Assembly (NCBI GenBank): GCA_029237915.1
Contig: JAQWHD010000003.1
Location: 21,426-85,425, forward strand
DNA from: Thalassotalea sp.
GTDB taxonomy: Bacteria; Pseudomonadota; Gammaproteobacteria; Enterobacterales; Alteromonadaceae
Length of the DNA: 64,000 nucleotides
Direction of reading: 5' to 3'
Position numbers and translations under genes: made by a program. Under the pieces are notes generated by a model. It was not told where the DNA came from. It made no database searches and saw nothing but the letters and a program-made list of their open reading frames with translations. Positions 28,861 through 37,846 of the stretch are shown here, piece after piece. The stretch's first letter is position 1, and each line of letters opens with the position of its first letter.

Positions 28861-30231
28861 TTATTTAGTTGCAGCTGGGCTTTCTGTGTCCAGCATTGCT
28901 TCGTTAGTCTCGCTATCATCGTCAGCTTTTAACTTACTTATATGTTGTTGATAAGGAGAGATTGCTTTGTAATAAAACCAAGCAGATAAAGTTAATAGGC
29001 TTAGCATAACCACAAGGGCTATTTGAAGGCCATCACCAGCATCACCTGTGGAAAATACATCGCTAAGCGTTCCTGTTAATAGAGGGCCAAAACCTGCACC
29101 AAATAACGTTAAAAATAGACTTAATATTGCGATGCTGGTTGCGCGTTGGCTGCTGCTCACTAAGTGGCTAACTGCGGCAAATGCAAGTGTTGGCCACCAA
29201 CTATTGAATAAGCTAAAGCCTGCTGCAAATACAATGGCATGAGGCACTGTAATACTGCCTAGTTGCCATGCAGCATCTGCTGGCCATAATACAAAACCAA
29301 AACCAAAAGGTATGCTGATTAATACACTGATTACTGGCATGCGTAGCTGCCAGCGACTGTCTTTTCGGCTAAGTTTGTCACAATAATAGCCACTAAAAAT
29401 TGAACCAATGGCAGCGAATATACCACTTGAGATACCAAAAATTAAGCCCGCATGTGCTAGTGGTATATCAAAATTACGCACCATAAACGTTGGTGCCCAA
29501 ATGCCATAACCATAGCCAACCATGCCTGCGATGGCGGTACCCATACAGATTAAAAAGAATCCTTTAATCTTCATGATTTTACGAACGTCGTTAAAGAAAT
29601 TTCCGTGAGGCTGGTTGCGGATTTTACGTTCGGCTGGTGTGTCATAAACGCCTAAGCCAGGATCTTTAGTAAAGATATAAAGTAATAGTGCTAGTAAAAT
29701 TCCGGGAGCACCAAAAAAGATAAATACTGCGCGCCAGCCGTGTTCTTGTGCTATCCAGCCACCCAAAGCCATCGCGGCTAATAAACCAACATGAGGCCCT
29801 AGCATGTATAAGCTAATAACAAACGAGCGTTTCTCTGGAGGATACAAATCAGAACACATTGAAACAGAAGGAGAAGTACCACCTGCCTCGCCAACAGCTA
29901 CGGTCATACGAGCGATAACAAATTGCCAAAAGTGAGTCACTGCACCACTGGCCATAGTAGCAAGACTCCACAAGCCACAACAAATAGCGATAATGTTTTT
30001 GCGATTAGTGCCACGATCTGCCATACGACTTAGGGGAAGGCTCACCGCTGAATAGAGAATGGCAAAGGCGAGCCCGCTGACCGCGCCCATTACTGTATCT
30101 GAAACTTCGAACTCCAACTTAATAGGTTCGAGGACGATAGCAATTAAGTTACGATCAATATACGAAAAAACGTAAATTATCGACAACAATAATAGCGTCA
30201 GATTTGTCCTGCTAGTGCTTTGTTCTTGCAT
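28861..30231 (-). CDS. MFS transporter (spinster-like)
   Basis: Twelve-helix transporter of 456 residues with SRMADRGTNRK after helix 2. It is similar to the MFS protein at 20027. The frame can start at a GTG (30240), but the ATG at 30231 has AAGAG about 8 bases upstream and is chosen. It is transcribed with kshA from the divergent promoter region that contains an operator at 30293. The context suggests transport of a steroid or a breakdown product; the direction is not readable. Confidence 0.85.
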   Translation of the reverse strand: MQEQSTSRTNLTLLLLSIIYVFSYIDRNLIAIVLEPIKLEFEVSDTVMGAVSGLAFAILYSAVSLPLSRMADRGTNRKNIIAICCGLWSLATMASGAVTHFWQFVIARMTVAVGEAGGTSPSVSMCSDLYPPEKRSFVISLYMLGPHVGLLAAMALGGWIAQEHGWRAVFIFFGAPGILLALLLYIFTKDPGLGVYDTPAERKIRNQPHGNFFNDVRKIMKIKGFFLICMGTAIAGMVGYGYGIWAPTFMVRNFDIPLAHAGLIFGISSGIFAAIGSIFSGYYCDKLSRKDSRWQLRMPVISVLISIPFGFGFVLWPADAAWQLGSITVPHAIVFAAGFSLFNSWWPTLAFAAVSHLVSSSQRATSIAILSLFLTLFGAGFGPLLTGTLSDVFSTGDAGDGLQIALVVMLSLLTLSAWFYYKAISPYQQHISKLKADDDSETNEAMLDTESPAATK

Positions 30232-30292
30232 ATATAACACTCTTTTATCATAAGGTAATGTCTATACCTTAACTTTACTAAAAAATTGAACA

Positions 30293-30308
30293 TCGTCCTT
30301 TTGGACGT
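30293..30308 (+). promoter_or_regulatory. Island operator, site 3
   Basis: TCGTCCTTTTGGACGT, with arms CGTCC and GGACG exactly symmetrical. It sits midway in the 156-base divergent region between the MFS-kshA operon and the MBL-ligase-kstD operon. Confidence 0.65.
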
Positions 30309-30387
30309 ATTACATTTTAGCCAAATGGCTTCTTATTGACTGAGCGTAACAAAACGATAAAGAAGATTACATATTTTTGGAGACATA

Positions 30388-31491
30388 ATGAAATCTATAA
30401 ATTTACCCGAAGAGTCACCAGGCTATGTTCGGGATAATTTTCTAGAATATCCAATGACCCCACCTATGCCTGATGGTTCGGTGGTGGAAATAGCCGATGG
30501 TCTTTTATGGTTACGCATGCCGATGCCTATGGCCCTTGATCATATTAATCTTTATTTAGTCGAAGATGATGATGGCTGGTTTATTATCGATACCGGCCTA
30601 AATACCGCGAAAACACGCGAATTATGGCCCACTGTAGTAGAACGTCACTGCAATGGTAAGCCAATTAAAGGGGTTATATGTACCCATTTTCATTATGACC
30701 ATAGCAGCCTTTCTTCATGGTTAATGCAAACTTTTAATGTACCGCTGTATATGACCTATGGCGAGTTTTACACCCTAAAATCTATGAGTAGCGGTATCGC
30801 TAATTTAGGCAGTGAGCAACAATTAGATTTTTATCACCGAACCGGTATACCCCGAGATCAAGTCGACGTAATCTTTGATAAGTGTCGCAAAGACCCATTT
30901 ATAAAATATAGTCCGCCATCTTTCATTCGGATCAGAGAAGGTGAAGTGTTAACAATAGGAAGACGCCGCTGGCAAATCATAATAGGAGAAGGCCATTCGC
31001 CTGAGCATGCTTGCCTATATTGTGAAGAAGATCGATTATTGTTAGCAGGTGATCAATTACTGCCAGAAATCAGTTCAAATATTCTAGTTAGCGAGATGGA
31101 GCCACAAGCACAGCCTTTGACTAACTGGTTCCACTCTCTAGAAAAATTAAAATCGTTACACGTGGAAACGCTTGTTTTACCAGCCCATGGGCCGGTGTTT
31201 AGGCAAATGCATTTACGAGTACAGCAATTGATCGAACATCATGTAGACACGCTGGATAGTATAAGAGAATTTACTCTCCAAGAAACAGAATTTAATGCTT
31301 ATCAAGCAATGAAATTTATGTTTAAACGCTCGCTTTCACCTATTGAAACTATGATGGCTTTAGGAGAAACCTTAGCACATCTTAATTGGCTTGAAAGTAA
31401 CGGTGACCTAATGTGTCAGCGTTCGAATGACTCAGGAATTAACACCTATTTATCGACCACAATTACAAAAAAAGGCAGGATCAAGCAATGA
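30388..31491 (+). CDS. Metallo-beta-lactamase-fold hydrolase
   Basis: Protein of 367 residues with the MBL zinc motifs CTHFHYDHSS (HxHxDH), GEGHSPEHACLY, LLAGDQLLP and LPAHGPVF, and an added helical C-terminal region as in LACTB2-like proteins. It is probably a cytoplasmic hydrolase. Candidate substrates are thioesters or lactones, but none can be chosen from sequence. GGAGA lies 6 bases before the ATG. Its stop overlaps the ligase start (ATGA), so the two are coupled. It is the first gene of the operon reading through the ligases, kstD and the first acyl-CoA dehydrogenase pair. Confidence 0.8.
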   Translation: MKSINLPEESPGYVRDNFLEYPMTPPMPDGSVVEIADGLLWLRMPMPMALDHINLYLVEDDDGWFIIDTGLNTAKTRELWPTVVERHCNGKPIKGVICTHFHYDHSSLSSWLMQTFNVPLYMTYGEFYTLKSMSSGIANLGSEQQLDFYHRTGIPRDQVDVIFDKCRKDPFIKYSPPSFIRIREGEVLTIGRRRWQIIIGEGHSPEHACLYCEEDRLLLAGDQLLPEISSNILVSEMEPQAQPLTNWFHSLEKLKSLHVETLVLPAHGPVFRQMHLRVQQLIEHHVDTLDSIREFTLQETEFNAYQAMKFMFKRSLSPIETMMALGETLAHLNWLESNGDLMCQRSNDSGINTYLSTTITKKGRIKQ

Positions 31492-33182
31492 ACTTACTCA
31501 ATTTAGTTGCAGAGACTAAATCGCAACTGATGTCGCCCGGTGCACCTTTCGAAATTAAAAGTAAACAAGTCAATGGCGAGACATTCCAAGTGTATGGTAA
31601 TGCACCAGTGAATTTAGCACAGGTAATTAACGACTCTCGCCGGACAGATGAAGCTAACTTTCTAGTATATCAAGAGCAACGTTTAAGTTTTAAAGAGTTC
31701 TTTGAGCAGGTTGATAGTTTAGCTAGCTGGATGCATCAGCGAGGAATTGCTAAAGGCGATCGAGTGGCTATTGCTATGCGTAATCGTCCTGAATGGGTGG
31801 TTGCTTTTTGTGCTACAGCTCTTATCGGCGCAGTACCTGCACCGCTTAATAGTTTTGGTATGCCACAAGAGTTGCATGATGCACTAACGACAATTGAACC
31901 TAAACTATTAATTTGCGATGGTCCTAGATGGCAGAGAATTAATCAAAGTGACAGCGAGGAAATTGATAGCTTAGTACTCAATGATATCGATCTTGATTTA
32001 TCAACGCTATCGACAGTCACTGAACTTTATCTCGCCTTAAAGCATCCAGCTATTGAACTAGAACTACCACAAATAGAGGATACAGATCCGGCTTTAGTGC
32101 TTTTCACTTCTGGAGCAAGCAGCGTAGCTAAAGCGGTAGTGTCAAACCATATTGCGGTATGTCAGGGGCTTTATAATATTGACTTTATTGGTGCGGTTTC
32201 AGCGATGACTTCGCCTAAAGCTATTGCTGGCATAATGGCAAAAGGCTTGGTACCCACAACCTTAACCGCAGTGCCGTTATTTCATGTTAGTGGCCTGCAT
32301 GCACAATTGCTTTCAGCATTGCGCGGCGGTCGTCGCCTAGTATTTTCCCATAAATGGGATCCTATCGATGCCATCGAACTAATAAAACAAGAGCAAGTGA
32401 CACAATTTAATGGCGCACCGTCGATGGTAATGCAACTGCTACGTGACCCCGGTTTTCATAGCTCTGAGGTAATGAAGACCTTTAGTGGGCTTGGCTTTGG
32501 AGGAGCGGGATTATCTGCAAGTTTGGTCGATAAAACCTTATCGACGTTAGATGAGCAAATGATAGGCATTGGTTTTGGTATGACTGAAACTAATGGCGTT
32601 GGCGCGGCAGCAGCAGGTGACTTATTCCGTCATCAGCCTAGAAGTTCTGGGCTTTTGTCTCCGATCATGGATGTACGTATTTGTTCACCCGATGAGAGCA
32701 ATTTACCTGCGAATGAAGTCGGAGAAATTTGTATGCGTGGGATCAGCTTAATGGATGGCTATGCGGGTAATGAGTCAGCGACACAAGATGCTATACGCTC
32801 TGGTTGGTTGCACACTGGCGATCTTGGTTATATTGATGACGCAGGCTTCTTATTTATTGTTGATCGCCTTAAAGATGTAATTAATCGCGCCGGTGAAAAC
32901 ATTTCGTCAGCCGAGGTGGAGTCATGCTTACTTGAGCAGCAATACGTCGATGAAGCGGCCGTTTTTGGTATGCCTGATGAAGATACTGGCGAGGCTATTA
33001 TTGCGGTAATTCATCCGTTAGTAGGTAAGACCCTCGATGAAAACACCTTATTAAAGCACGTTGCACAGCGATTGGCGAAATACAAAGTACCGGCAAAAAT
33101 TTATATTACAGAAAATAAACTGCCGCGTAATCCAGCCGGTAAACTTTTGAAAAATGAACTTAAAAAAGCAATTTGCCAGTAG
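31488..33182 (+). CDS. Acyl-CoA synthetase-like AMP-binding protein with altered P-loop
   Basis: ANL-superfamily protein of 564 residues. C-terminal motifs are sound: GFGMTETNG, LHTGDLGYIDDAG, DRLKDVINRAGENIS and the catalytic lysine in PRNPAGKLLK. The A3 phosphate loop is unusual: F206-T-S-G-A-S-S-V-A-K215 replaces the common TSGTTGxPKG, keeping the lysine but losing both threonines, two glycines and the proline. It may still adenylate a steroid or fatty acid, or may have drifted. It is coupled to the MBL gene by a 4-base overlap. The substrate is not assigned. Confidence 0.75.
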   Translation: MNLLNLVAETKSQLMSPGAPFEIKSKQVNGETFQVYGNAPVNLAQVINDSRRTDEANFLVYQEQRLSFKEFFEQVDSLASWMHQRGIAKGDRVAIAMRNRPEWVVAFCATALIGAVPAPLNSFGMPQELHDALTTIEPKLLICDGPRWQRINQSDSEEIDSLVLNDIDLDLSTLSTVTELYLALKHPAIELELPQIEDTDPALVLFTSGASSVAKAVVSNHIAVCQGLYNIDFIGAVSAMTSPKAIAGIMAKGLVPTTLTAVPLFHVSGLHAQLLSALRGGRRLVFSHKWDPIDAIELIKQEQVTQFNGAPSMVMQLLRDPGFHSSEVMKTFSGLGFGGAGLSASLVDKTLSTLDEQMIGIGFGMTETNGVGAAAAGDLFRHQPRSSGLLSPIMDVRICSPDESNLPANEVGEICMRGISLMDGYAGNESATQDAIRSGWLHTGDLGYIDDAGFLFIVDRLKDVINRAGENISSAEVESCLLEQQYVDEAAVFGMPDEDTGEAIIAVIHPLVGKTLDENTLLKHVAQRLAKYKVPAKIYITENKLPRNPAGKLLKNELKKAICQ

Positions 33183-33297
33183 CATTATTATTTGCGAAGG
33201 CAGGTGTGTTGAAATACCACTGCCATTGCTAAAAATTAGTTAATCAAGATCATAAGTCGTCGTATGCACGCTTATACTTTTGAAAAGGAGAAGATCA

Positions 33298-35019
33298 ATG
33301 ACCACCACCAATGATATTGAAAACCACTACGATGTAATTATTGTAGGTTCGGGAGCTGGAGCGATGACTTCCGCTATATTTGCCGCCGATCAGGGCAACT
33401 CTGTGCTTATTGTCGAAAAAAGTGATAAATATGGCGGCACCTCTGCAATATCTGGTGGAGGCATCTGGATCCCGAATAACGATGAATTTAATGCACTCGG
33501 TGGTAATGACAGCTATGAAAGCGCATTAACTTATATTAAAGCAGCGAGTAAAGGTAGCGTTGACGAATCACGAATTCGTGCTTATTTAGATAATGCGCCA
33601 AAAATGATCCGTGAATTGCAAGCAAACAGCCGAGTTAACTATGCTGTCGCAGAAAAATATCCTGATTACTACCAACACTTAGAGGGTTCGTTACCTGGTG
33701 GTCGTAGTATGGATCCAGAATTATTTGACACCACAGGGTTGGGTGATGAAATAGAGCATCAACAACCCGCTTCAGGCAATACTTTACTTATGGGTCGTAT
33801 GGCGTGGACCGCTCGACAAGCACATAGAGCAGTTGCGAAAGATCGTGGCTGGATGCTGATGATAATAGGTTTAATGTTACGTTATAAGCTTGATTTTAAG
33901 CAACGTAAAAAGGGCCGTCGCGATCGTCGTGCCGGTCTTGGTGGGAGCTTAGTTGCATCACTGCGTCATTCACTGTCTGATCGCAACATTCCTTTGTGGC
34001 GCAATACTGAGTTTACTGATTTTATTATTAATGACGACAAAGTCACTGGTATTAAAGTGATACGTAATGGCGAAGAAGTTAGTCTCAATGCTCGCCATGG
34101 TGTGATCATGGGCAGTGGTGGCTTTGAACAAAATCAACGTCTACGCGAAAAATACTTACCTGCGCCATCACAACAACGTTGGAGTGCAACACCGAAAGAT
34201 GGCAATACTGGCGCAGCATTAGAGGCTGGACAAAAAATTGGCGCAGCAACTGATTTACTTGATTGGTGTTGGTGGGCGCCAACGATAAAAGTGCCTAAAG
34301 AGTCTAGTTCGCGAGGTTTATTTGCTGAACGTGCATTTCCCGGTGCAATTGTAGTTGATGGCTTAGGTAAACGATTCTTTAACGAAGCAGCTCCTTATTT
34401 AGAGTTTGGCGATGCCATGTATCGTAATCATCGAGAAACAGGTAACTCTATTCCATCATGGGTGATTTTCGATAGTCATTTTCGTCATGAATATGCAATG
34501 GGACCGCTAATGCCAGGGAAAATAATGCCTGATAGCAGAGCACCTAAAGCATGGGTAGAGTCCGTCTATTGGAAAGCAGATAGCCTCGAAGAGTTATCGA
34601 AATTAATTAATATTGACGCGGCTGGTTTAGCTGAAACCGTGACAAAAATGAATCATTATGCGCAGACCGGCATTGATGAAGACTTCCAACGTGGTGGCAA
34701 TGTGTTTGATCGTTATTACGGTGATACCAGTGTTAAACCTAATCCATGTTTAGCACCGATTAAGAAAGGCCCGTTCTACGCGATGAAAATAAACCCGGGA
34801 GACATCGGTACAAAAGGTGGCTTACTTACCAATGATTTTGGTCAAGTAGTGCGTCCATCGGGCGATCCTATTGCTGGGCTTTATGCTATTGGGAACGCTT
34901 CATCATCTGTTATGGGGATTAGCTATCCAGGAGCCGGTGCAACACTAGGGCCAGCAATGACCTTTGGTTACATTGCCGCGAATCATATTACGGCTAATCG
35001 CGCCGCAACAGCGAAATAA
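33298..35019 (+). CDS. kstD: FAD-dependent 3-ketosteroid dehydrogenase (KstD-like)
   Basis: Flavoprotein of 573 residues. N-terminal FAD motif VIIVGSGAGAMTSAIFAAD, then GGTSAISGGGIWIP. The C-terminal SYPGAGATLGPAMTFGY matches the Tyr-Pro-x-x-Gly catalytic motif of KstD, and YPDYYQHLEG near residue 115 matches the region holding its other active tyrosine. It introduces the C1-C2 double bond into ring A of 3-ketosteroids. A delta-4 (5alpha) dehydrogenase is the main alternative, because the two share these motifs. The frame can start at a TTG (33280), but AAAAGGAG precedes the ATG at 33298. It sits between the two CoA ligases. Confidence 0.8.
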   Translation: MTTTNDIENHYDVIIVGSGAGAMTSAIFAADQGNSVLIVEKSDKYGGTSAISGGGIWIPNNDEFNALGGNDSYESALTYIKAASKGSVDESRIRAYLDNAPKMIRELQANSRVNYAVAEKYPDYYQHLEGSLPGGRSMDPELFDTTGLGDEIEHQQPASGNTLLMGRMAWTARQAHRAVAKDRGWMLMIIGLMLRYKLDFKQRKKGRRDRRAGLGGSLVASLRHSLSDRNIPLWRNTEFTDFIINDDKVTGIKVIRNGEEVSLNARHGVIMGSGGFEQNQRLREKYLPAPSQQRWSATPKDGNTGAALEAGQKIGAATDLLDWCWWAPTIKVPKESSSRGLFAERAFPGAIVVDGLGKRFFNEAAPYLEFGDAMYRNHRETGNSIPSWVIFDSHFRHEYAMGPLMPGKIMPDSRAPKAWVESVYWKADSLEELSKLINIDAAGLAETVTKMNHYAQTGIDEDFQRGGNVFDRYYGDTSVKPNPCLAPIKKGPFYAMKINPGDIGTKGGLLTNDFGQVVRPSGDPIAGLYAIGNASSSVMGISYPGAGATLGPAMTFGYIAANHITANRAATAK

Positions 35020-35032
35020 ATAGAGAATAAAT

Positions 35033-36637
35033 ATGAACACCACTAACCCATTCGAGGCTAACGCTAACATAACAGTCGATAGCATCCCTAAATTGGTATT
35101 TGCTGCTGCACAGCGTCATGGCGATCTTGCCGCTATTGAAGATGAAGGGTTGATTGTAAGCTATAAAGACCTGCCCCGCTTAAGTTTGGATGTTAGTCGT
35201 GCACTTATCGCCTCAGGCATTAAGCCTGGCGATAGAGTTGCTATCTGGGGTGCAAATTCAGGTCTTTGGGTACTTGCGGCTATTGGCTTGCAAATGGCTG
35301 GAGCCGTTTTAGTACCTATCAATACGCGAATGAAAGCGGTTGAGGCGGCTGAAATTATTAATCGTAGTGGTGCAAAACTGGTTTTTAGTATTGGTGACTT
35401 TCTAAATAAAGATTACCCAGCCGAACTAGCTAAATTATTTGAGCCACAACAACTTTCAATCGTTACGTTAACTCCTCGCCAAGGCGAAGCGGTTGAATCG
35501 TGTTGCGATTGGGATACGTTTTTATGTAAAAAACAAAATGTTAGTGAGCAAAGCGCACGCGAACTTGCGATGAGTATCGATGGTAATGATCTTTCTGATC
35601 TTATGTTTACCTCTGGTACCACAGGAAAGCCGAAAGGTGTGATGAGCCGCCATGGTGCGATAATTCGCTCCTTTAGTGTATTTGTTAAAACGTTAGGCTT
35701 AATTCCTGGTGATCGTTATCTGGTCGTTAATCCATTCTTTCATGCCTTTGGCTATAAAGCCGGTTGGGTGAGTTGCCTGTTAGCAGGAGCCACTATTTTA
35801 CCGCAAGCTATGTTTGACGCCGATGAAGTATTTGCCAGAATTAGTCGAGATAAGGTCACTGTATTACCGGGTCCACCAACCCTTTATTTATCGCTACTCG
35901 CTCATCCTGGGCTTGAAAGTGCCAATGTAGACAGTTTACGTGTTGCTGTTACTGGTGCTGCAACGATCCCGCCGGTTCTGATTGAGCGAATGCGCAGTCG
36001 GTTAGGTTTTGAAGTGGTGACTACGGCCTATGGATTAACTGAATGTGGCGGATTAGCCAGTATCTGCGATATAGATACTGATGTTGAAACTATTGCTAGC
36101 ACTAGTGGTCGCGCTATTACTGGTACCGAAATTGTGATCATGTCTGAGCAAGGCAAAGTGCTTGGCGCGGGTGAAACGGGCGAAATTTGTATTCGCGGAT
36201 TTCATGTGATGAAAGGCTATTTTGAGCAGCCTGAGGCAACCGCTGAAACAATTGATGATGATAACTGGCTGCATACAGGTGATATTGGTCACCTTGATAA
36301 AAATGGCTTTCTTAGTATTACCGATAGACTAAAAGATATGTATATCTCGGGCGGTTTCAACTGTTACCCCGCTGAAATTGAAGCTGTTTTAACTGAGCAT
36401 CCAGCGATAGCACAATCAGCCGTTGTTGGCATTAAAGATGAACGTATGGGTGAGGTGGGTTGTGCCTTTATCACCTTAAAACCAGGACAAATACTTGATC
36501 AAGCTATGCTTATTTCTTGGTGCCGTGAACGTATGGCTAACTACCGAGTACCGAAACAGGTAAAAATTATCGACGAAATGCCAGTAAACGCCTCTAACAA
36601 AATCGTTAAGGCTGAACTGATTAAGCACGTTGTTTAA
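35033..36637 (+). CDS. fadD3: Acyl-CoA ligase, FadD3-like (C/D-ring propionate)
   Basis: ANL ligase of 534 residues with an intact A3 loop (FTSGTTGKPKGVM), LTECGG, LHTGDIGHLDKNG and a terminal lysine in NKIVK. Long stretches match M. tuberculosis FadD3 as I recall it: VNPFFHAFGYKAGW, ILPQAMFD, VTVLPGPPTLYLSLL and AVTGAATIPPVLIERM. FadD3 activates 3aalpha-H-4alpha(3'-propanoate)-7abeta-methylhexahydro-indanedione (HIP), starting C/D-ring breakdown. It is 13 bases after kstD and upstream of an acyl-CoA dehydrogenase pair. IpdAB and IpdC, the later C/D enzymes, are not seen here. Confidence 0.8.
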   Translation: MNTTNPFEANANITVDSIPKLVFAAAQRHGDLAAIEDEGLIVSYKDLPRLSLDVSRALIASGIKPGDRVAIWGANSGLWVLAAIGLQMAGAVLVPINTRMKAVEAAEIINRSGAKLVFSIGDFLNKDYPAELAKLFEPQQLSIVTLTPRQGEAVESCCDWDTFLCKKQNVSEQSARELAMSIDGNDLSDLMFTSGTTGKPKGVMSRHGAIIRSFSVFVKTLGLIPGDRYLVVNPFFHAFGYKAGWVSCLLAGATILPQAMFDADEVFARISRDKVTVLPGPPTLYLSLLAHPGLESANVDSLRVAVTGAATIPPVLIERMRSRLGFEVVTTAYGLTECGGLASICDIDTDVETIASTSGRAITGTEIVIMSEQGKVLGAGETGEICIRGFHVMKGYFEQPEATAETIDDDNWLHTGDIGHLDKNGFLSITDRLKDMYISGGFNCYPAEIEAVLTEHPAIAQSAVVGIKDERMGEVGCAFITLKPGQILDQAMLISWCRERMANYRVPKQVKIIDEMPVNASNKIVKAELIKHVV

Positions 36638-36663
36638 GCGCGAGTTATTTTAGGAGAGAAAAT

Positions 36664-37821
36664 TTGGATTTTTCATTTACCGAAGAACAGCAGATGATCC
36701 GTGATACCGCGGAAGCCTTCTTAACTGAAATATCATCATCGAATGCAATACGTAATGCTATGGCAACCGAACAAGGTTACGAAGATGAAGTATGGCAACG
36801 TATTTGTGGTGAAATGTACTGGCAGGCGCTTCATATCCCCGAAGAATACGGTGGCTTGGGTTTAGGCTATGTTGAATTAGTGGTTATGCTGGAGCAAATG
36901 GGACGTTATTTATTATGTTCACCATTTTTCTCTACCGTCTGTTTAGGTGCTAACGCGTTAATTATTGCCGGTACAGACGAGCAAAAGCAGAAGTATTTAA
37001 GCCAAATTTGTGAAGGTAGCTTAACTGCTACCCTTGCCTACACAGGTAACAATGGCCAATGGGATGCTAGCGCAATACAAGCCACAGTTGCTAGCCAAAA
37101 TAACGACTATGTACTTAATGGCACGTACCTATATGTACCTGATGGTCATACTGCTGACTTATTAATCGTAGCTGTTCGTAATGAAGGTAGCATAGGTGAG
37201 CATGGAATTAGCTTATTTGCCATTCCTGCTAATACACCTGGCGTAAAACGTACTTGGCTACCGACTATGGATCAAACCCGCAAGCAAGCCGAAATTATTT
37301 TAGACAATGTCACTCTTAGCGAAGAGAGTTTAATGGCTGAGCTAGGAAATGCTTGGCCGCAACTCAACAAAGTTATTCAGCTAGCGACCATAGCTACTGC
37401 TGCAGAGCAAACTGGTGGCTCGCAACAAACTCTAGACTTAACGGTTGCCTATAGCAAAGAACGCGTGCAATTTGGTCGACCTGTCGCCGGTTTTCAAGCG
37501 GTTAAGCACCAAGCGGCAGATATGATGTTACGCACTGAAGTTGCTCGTTCGGCCGTATATTATGCGGCCTGCGTAGCTGAAGAAGCCATCAATGGTGGCC
37601 CTTTAGCTGGCGAGTTAGCTGAAGCTGCAAGTGTGGCGAAATCCTATTGCTCAGACGGTTATTTTAAAAATGCTGGTGATGCGATTCAACTGCATGGTGG
37701 TGTTGGTTTTACTTGGGAATACGATGTACATCTGTACTTTAAACGCGCTAAGTCCTCTGAGTTATTTTTAGGTAATGCGGCATTCCATCGAGAGCAAGTC
37801 GCAAAAATGCTATTAGATTAA
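36664..37821 (+). CDS. Acyl-CoA dehydrogenase, non-catalytic-type subunit
   Basis: Member of 385 residues. The TTG start is supported by AGGAGAG 6 bases before it and by the family N-terminus MDFSFTEEQQMIRDTA. FAD-contact motifs ERVQFGRPVAGFQAVKH and IQLHGGVGFTWEYDVHLYFKR are present. At the helix position where the partner subunit has its glutamate, this protein reads ATIATAAEQ, with no ER. This fits the beta-type subunit of heterotetrameric steroid-CoA dehydrogenases. The partner is the next gene, 25 bases downstream. Confidence 0.85.
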   Translation: MDFSFTEEQQMIRDTAEAFLTEISSSNAIRNAMATEQGYEDEVWQRICGEMYWQALHIPEEYGGLGLGYVELVVMLEQMGRYLLCSPFFSTVCLGANALIIAGTDEQKQKYLSQICEGSLTATLAYTGNNGQWDASAIQATVASQNNDYVLNGTYLYVPDGHTADLLIVAVRNEGSIGEHGISLFAIPANTPGVKRTWLPTMDQTRKQAEIILDNVTLSEESLMAELGNAWPQLNKVIQLATIATAAEQTGGSQQTLDLTVAYSKERVQFGRPVAGFQAVKHQAADMMLRTEVARSAVYYAACVAEEAINGGPLAGELAEAASVAKSYCSDGYFKNAGDAIQLHGGVGFTWEYDVHLYFKRAKSSELFLGNAAFHREQVAKMLLD

Positions 37822-37846
37822 TCGGATCTTAACAAAGGTAATATTA

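Noticed and set aside
30388..31491. MBL-fold protein as the missing ring-cleavage hydrolase (HsaD replacement)
   Set aside because: The fold and operon position do not point to meta-cleavage product hydrolysis; kept only as a possibility in the missing-step finding.
33257..33271. TCGTCGTATGCACGC before kstD as an operator
   Set aside because: The left arm matches, but spacing and right arm do not, and kstD is probably read from the promoter near 30.3 kb.
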